Shown: positions 6,596 through 7,693 of the stretch, in pieces | Position numbering within the stretch: the first letter of the stretch is position 1 | How the letters are laid out: the number at the start of each line of letters is the position of its first letter | NCBI GenBank assembly: GCA_964545075.1 | Contig: CAZJFS010000197.1 | Span: forward strand, 1 to 7,693 | Reading direction: 5' to 3' | Origin: DAOPXV01 sp035352535 | GTDB taxonomy: Bacteria; Muiribacteriota; UBA9980 | Length of the DNA: 7,693 nucleotides | Notes under the pieces: model-generated | Databases searched by the model: none | Told to the model about the DNA's origin: nothing | The model's input: only the letters and a program-made list of their open reading frames with translations | Position numbers and translations under genes: made by a program

Positions 6596-6728
6596 TTTTT
6601 ATTATGTTGATCCTGATATATAATTTTCCAAACCGGTCTAAAATAGTCTCTTTTAGGGTTTCAGGCGGATAGGCTTTTTAATTTGTTATTATAGTATTAT
6701 TTTATTTAAAACGAGTGTATATTGCCTT

Positions 6729-6777
6729 ATACAAAAATCAGGGAGTGATCTTCGTGTCCGTAAACTTGTTTTTGTAT
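6729..6777 (-). repeat. Inverted repeat just after the copy C stop, possible weak terminator
   Basis: ATACAAAAA (6729-6737) and TTTTTGTAT (6769-6777) are perfect 9-bp complementary arms around a 31-nt loop. In the copy C transcript the first arm begins 10 nt after the stop codon, and the second arm carries five U. The stem is AT-only apart from one pair, so termination would be inefficient. It may instead be a binding site or chance in AT-rich DNA. Confidence 0.35.
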
Positions 6778-6787
6778 CTTATATTGT

Positions 6788-7693
6788 TTATTTGGCCTCT
6801 ACTTTGAACAGGTCGCCCGCTTTTCCCGCAAAGAATATGAAGCTGCCTTCGGGAGCGTAAATACTCTCCGGCGAACGCGCTCCCGGATCGCACCCGGGCC
6901 CGAAATATTCTGCCGAATCGACAATACTGTCGTATAACGTTTCATCGTCGTCGATCACTACTATCCTGCCGTTTTCAGGTGTTTTAAATTTGAGCTTTGC
7001 GCCTTTTTCGACCCTGAGCCACTCGTTATATCCTTCGGACTTTATTATGACTCTGTTGACGCCGCCGCTCAATTTTTTCACGTTATCCGCCGGCGAGAGC
7101 AGAAAAAAGGCCGTTTTCATCCATGTTTCGCCTTTGTTTTCAAAAAGGCTCATTTCCGAACGGTCGCGGAACGACATAGCGGCCATGCCGGCGTGCCGGG
7201 GCGTTTCTATTTTTTTAACGCCCATGACGTCGACGTAGCCAGGCAGGCATTTATAAGTATTTGAGACTGTTATCGCGATAAGCGACCTCTGTATATCCGG
7301 TTTCAAGTTCCGGAACAGCCATTTCTTTCCCTTGATATCGACGCAGGGCGCAACGGGCTCTTTGATCTCTTCGAGTTTCTGATATCTTAAAGCATCGGCG
7401 CCGAAATTCGGGATCTTATGCGAAACGATATAGGTCACGCCGTCGACCTCAGTGAAGTAGCATTCCGACCTTTTTTCAAAATTATGAAAAAAGCCGCCGT
7501 TATACGAGTATTTTATGATCGGGTTTTCGGCACGCCCTTTTTCGCCGTCCGCGACCGGGTATATTCCAAATCCCTTATTGTCCGCATCGAATTCTACTTT
7601 TACCAGGCTCATGTCGTTAGCGTAAAATCCGGCGTATCTCAATAGAACTTCCGGAATATTACGCGCTTCGACGGGTTTGGGTTCAGGCTTTAT
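6788..7693 (-). CDS. Third serine hydrolase paralogue, copy C: C-terminal region only (N-terminus beyond window)
   Basis: The frame is open from the right edge to TAA at 6790-6788, giving 301 residues. The first visible residues, KPEPKPVEARNIPEVLLRYA, align with the linker and start of the C-terminal region in copies A and B (KPVE, IP-E-L, Y-G-Y/F-Y). The gene therefore continues upstream and should carry the catalytic domain outside the window; a TTG at 7642 is internal, not a start. Both beta-rich modules are present: about 15-115 (FYAND, YFTEVDGVTYIVSH), then from about 125 (IKGKKWLFRN, LPGYVDVMGVKKIE, FRDRSEMSLF, YNEWLRVEKGA, APEGSFIFFAGKAGDLFKVEAK). Near the C-terminus it has about 15 extra residues (bases 6913-6866) that the other two lack. 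Ends with a weak hairpin, so limited read-through toward copy B is possible. Confidence 0.92.
   Translation of the reverse strand: MKPEPKPVEARNIPEVLLRYAGFYANDMSLVKVEFDADNKGFGIYPVADGEKGRAENPIIKYSYNGGFFHNFEKRSECYFTEVDGVTYIVSHKIPNFGADALRYQKLEEIKEPVAPCVDIKGKKWLFRNLKPDIQRSLIAITVSNTYKCLPGYVDVMGVKKIETPRHAGMAAMSFRDRSEMSLFENKGETWMKTAFFLLSPADNVKKLSGGVNRVIIKSEGYNEWLRVEKGAKLKFKTPENGRIVVIDDDETLYDSIVDSAEYFGPGCDPGARSPESIYAPEGSFIFFAGKAGDLFKVEAK

Larger units (their letters stand above)
6505..6787. other. 283-bp AT-rich spacer between copies C and B
   Basis: Besides the promoter and dyad near its lower end, it holds an interrupted inverted repeat at 6630-6661 (AAACC/GGTTT outside, CTAAAA/TTTTAG inside, 3-nt bulge, 7-nt loop). 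It also holds a wider inverted repeat at 6729-6777 next to the copy C stop. No conventional GC-rich terminator is seen for copy C. I see no convincing gene: a 17-codon plus-strand frame at 6754-6807 is discussed as a weak possibility only. Confidence 0.65.

Noticed and set aside
6788..7642. Copy C as a complete 284-residue protein starting at TTG 7642
   Set aside because: The frame stays open to the window edge, and the upstream residues match the inter-domain linker of copies A and B, so the true start is outside the window.

Overview
All recognisable genes in this window lie on the minus strand, so it reads from right to left. They encode exported proteins of what looks like a diderm, Gram-negative-type environmental bacterium. 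Base composition is near balanced in the genes, with frequent ATA isoleucine codons and AT-rich intergenic DNA. Promoters are sigma70-type with standard Shine-Dalgarno sites. The mix of a Cys-Gly-Gly-Gly-Gly lipoprotein carrying chitobiase-type and FN3-like surface modules with multi-copy secreted serine hydrolases is common in poorly studied candidate phyla and deltaproteobacteria-like lineages. Nothing here fixes the taxon.

Layout in order of transcription. (1) 7693-6788 is the C-terminal 301 residues of a third paralogue, cut by the window edge. (2) 6787-6505 is AT-rich spacer DNA holding a perfect TTGACA-N17-TATAAT promoter with a perfect 7-bp dyad at its predicted start site. (3) 6504-4480 is an exported beta-lactamase-fold (class C / peptidase S12) protein of 674 residues. 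(4) 4425-2395 is its close paralogue of 676 residues, starting at TTG and probably in the same transcript (54-bp gap, no terminator seen). (5) 2341-2303 is a hairpin terminator with a T7 tract. (6) 2300-2180 is a cluster of small hairpins with no recognised function. (7) 2180-2122 is an AT-rich promoter full of direct and inverted repeats. (8) 2067-1 is a putative lipoprotein of at least 689 residues, cut by the left edge.

The main content is a tandem array of three paralogous secreted serine hydrolases. The two complete copies have the full S12 / class C catalytic set: SxxK, YxN (as YCN) and KSG. All three share a C-terminal region of about 270 residues, apparently two beta-rich modules, that I cannot assign with confidence. 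The catalytic part is much better conserved between copies (115 of 140 positions identical in a hand-counted stretch) than the C-terminal part. This suggests one chemistry combined with diverging recognition or placement modules.

The neighbouring lipoprotein is built from an Ig-like segment, a chitobiase C-terminal-type module and tandem FN3-like repeats, so it is probably a surface adhesin or scaffold. It has its own promoter, and any functional tie to the hydrolases is only proximity. I see no tRNA, rRNA, CRISPR, transposase or integrase.
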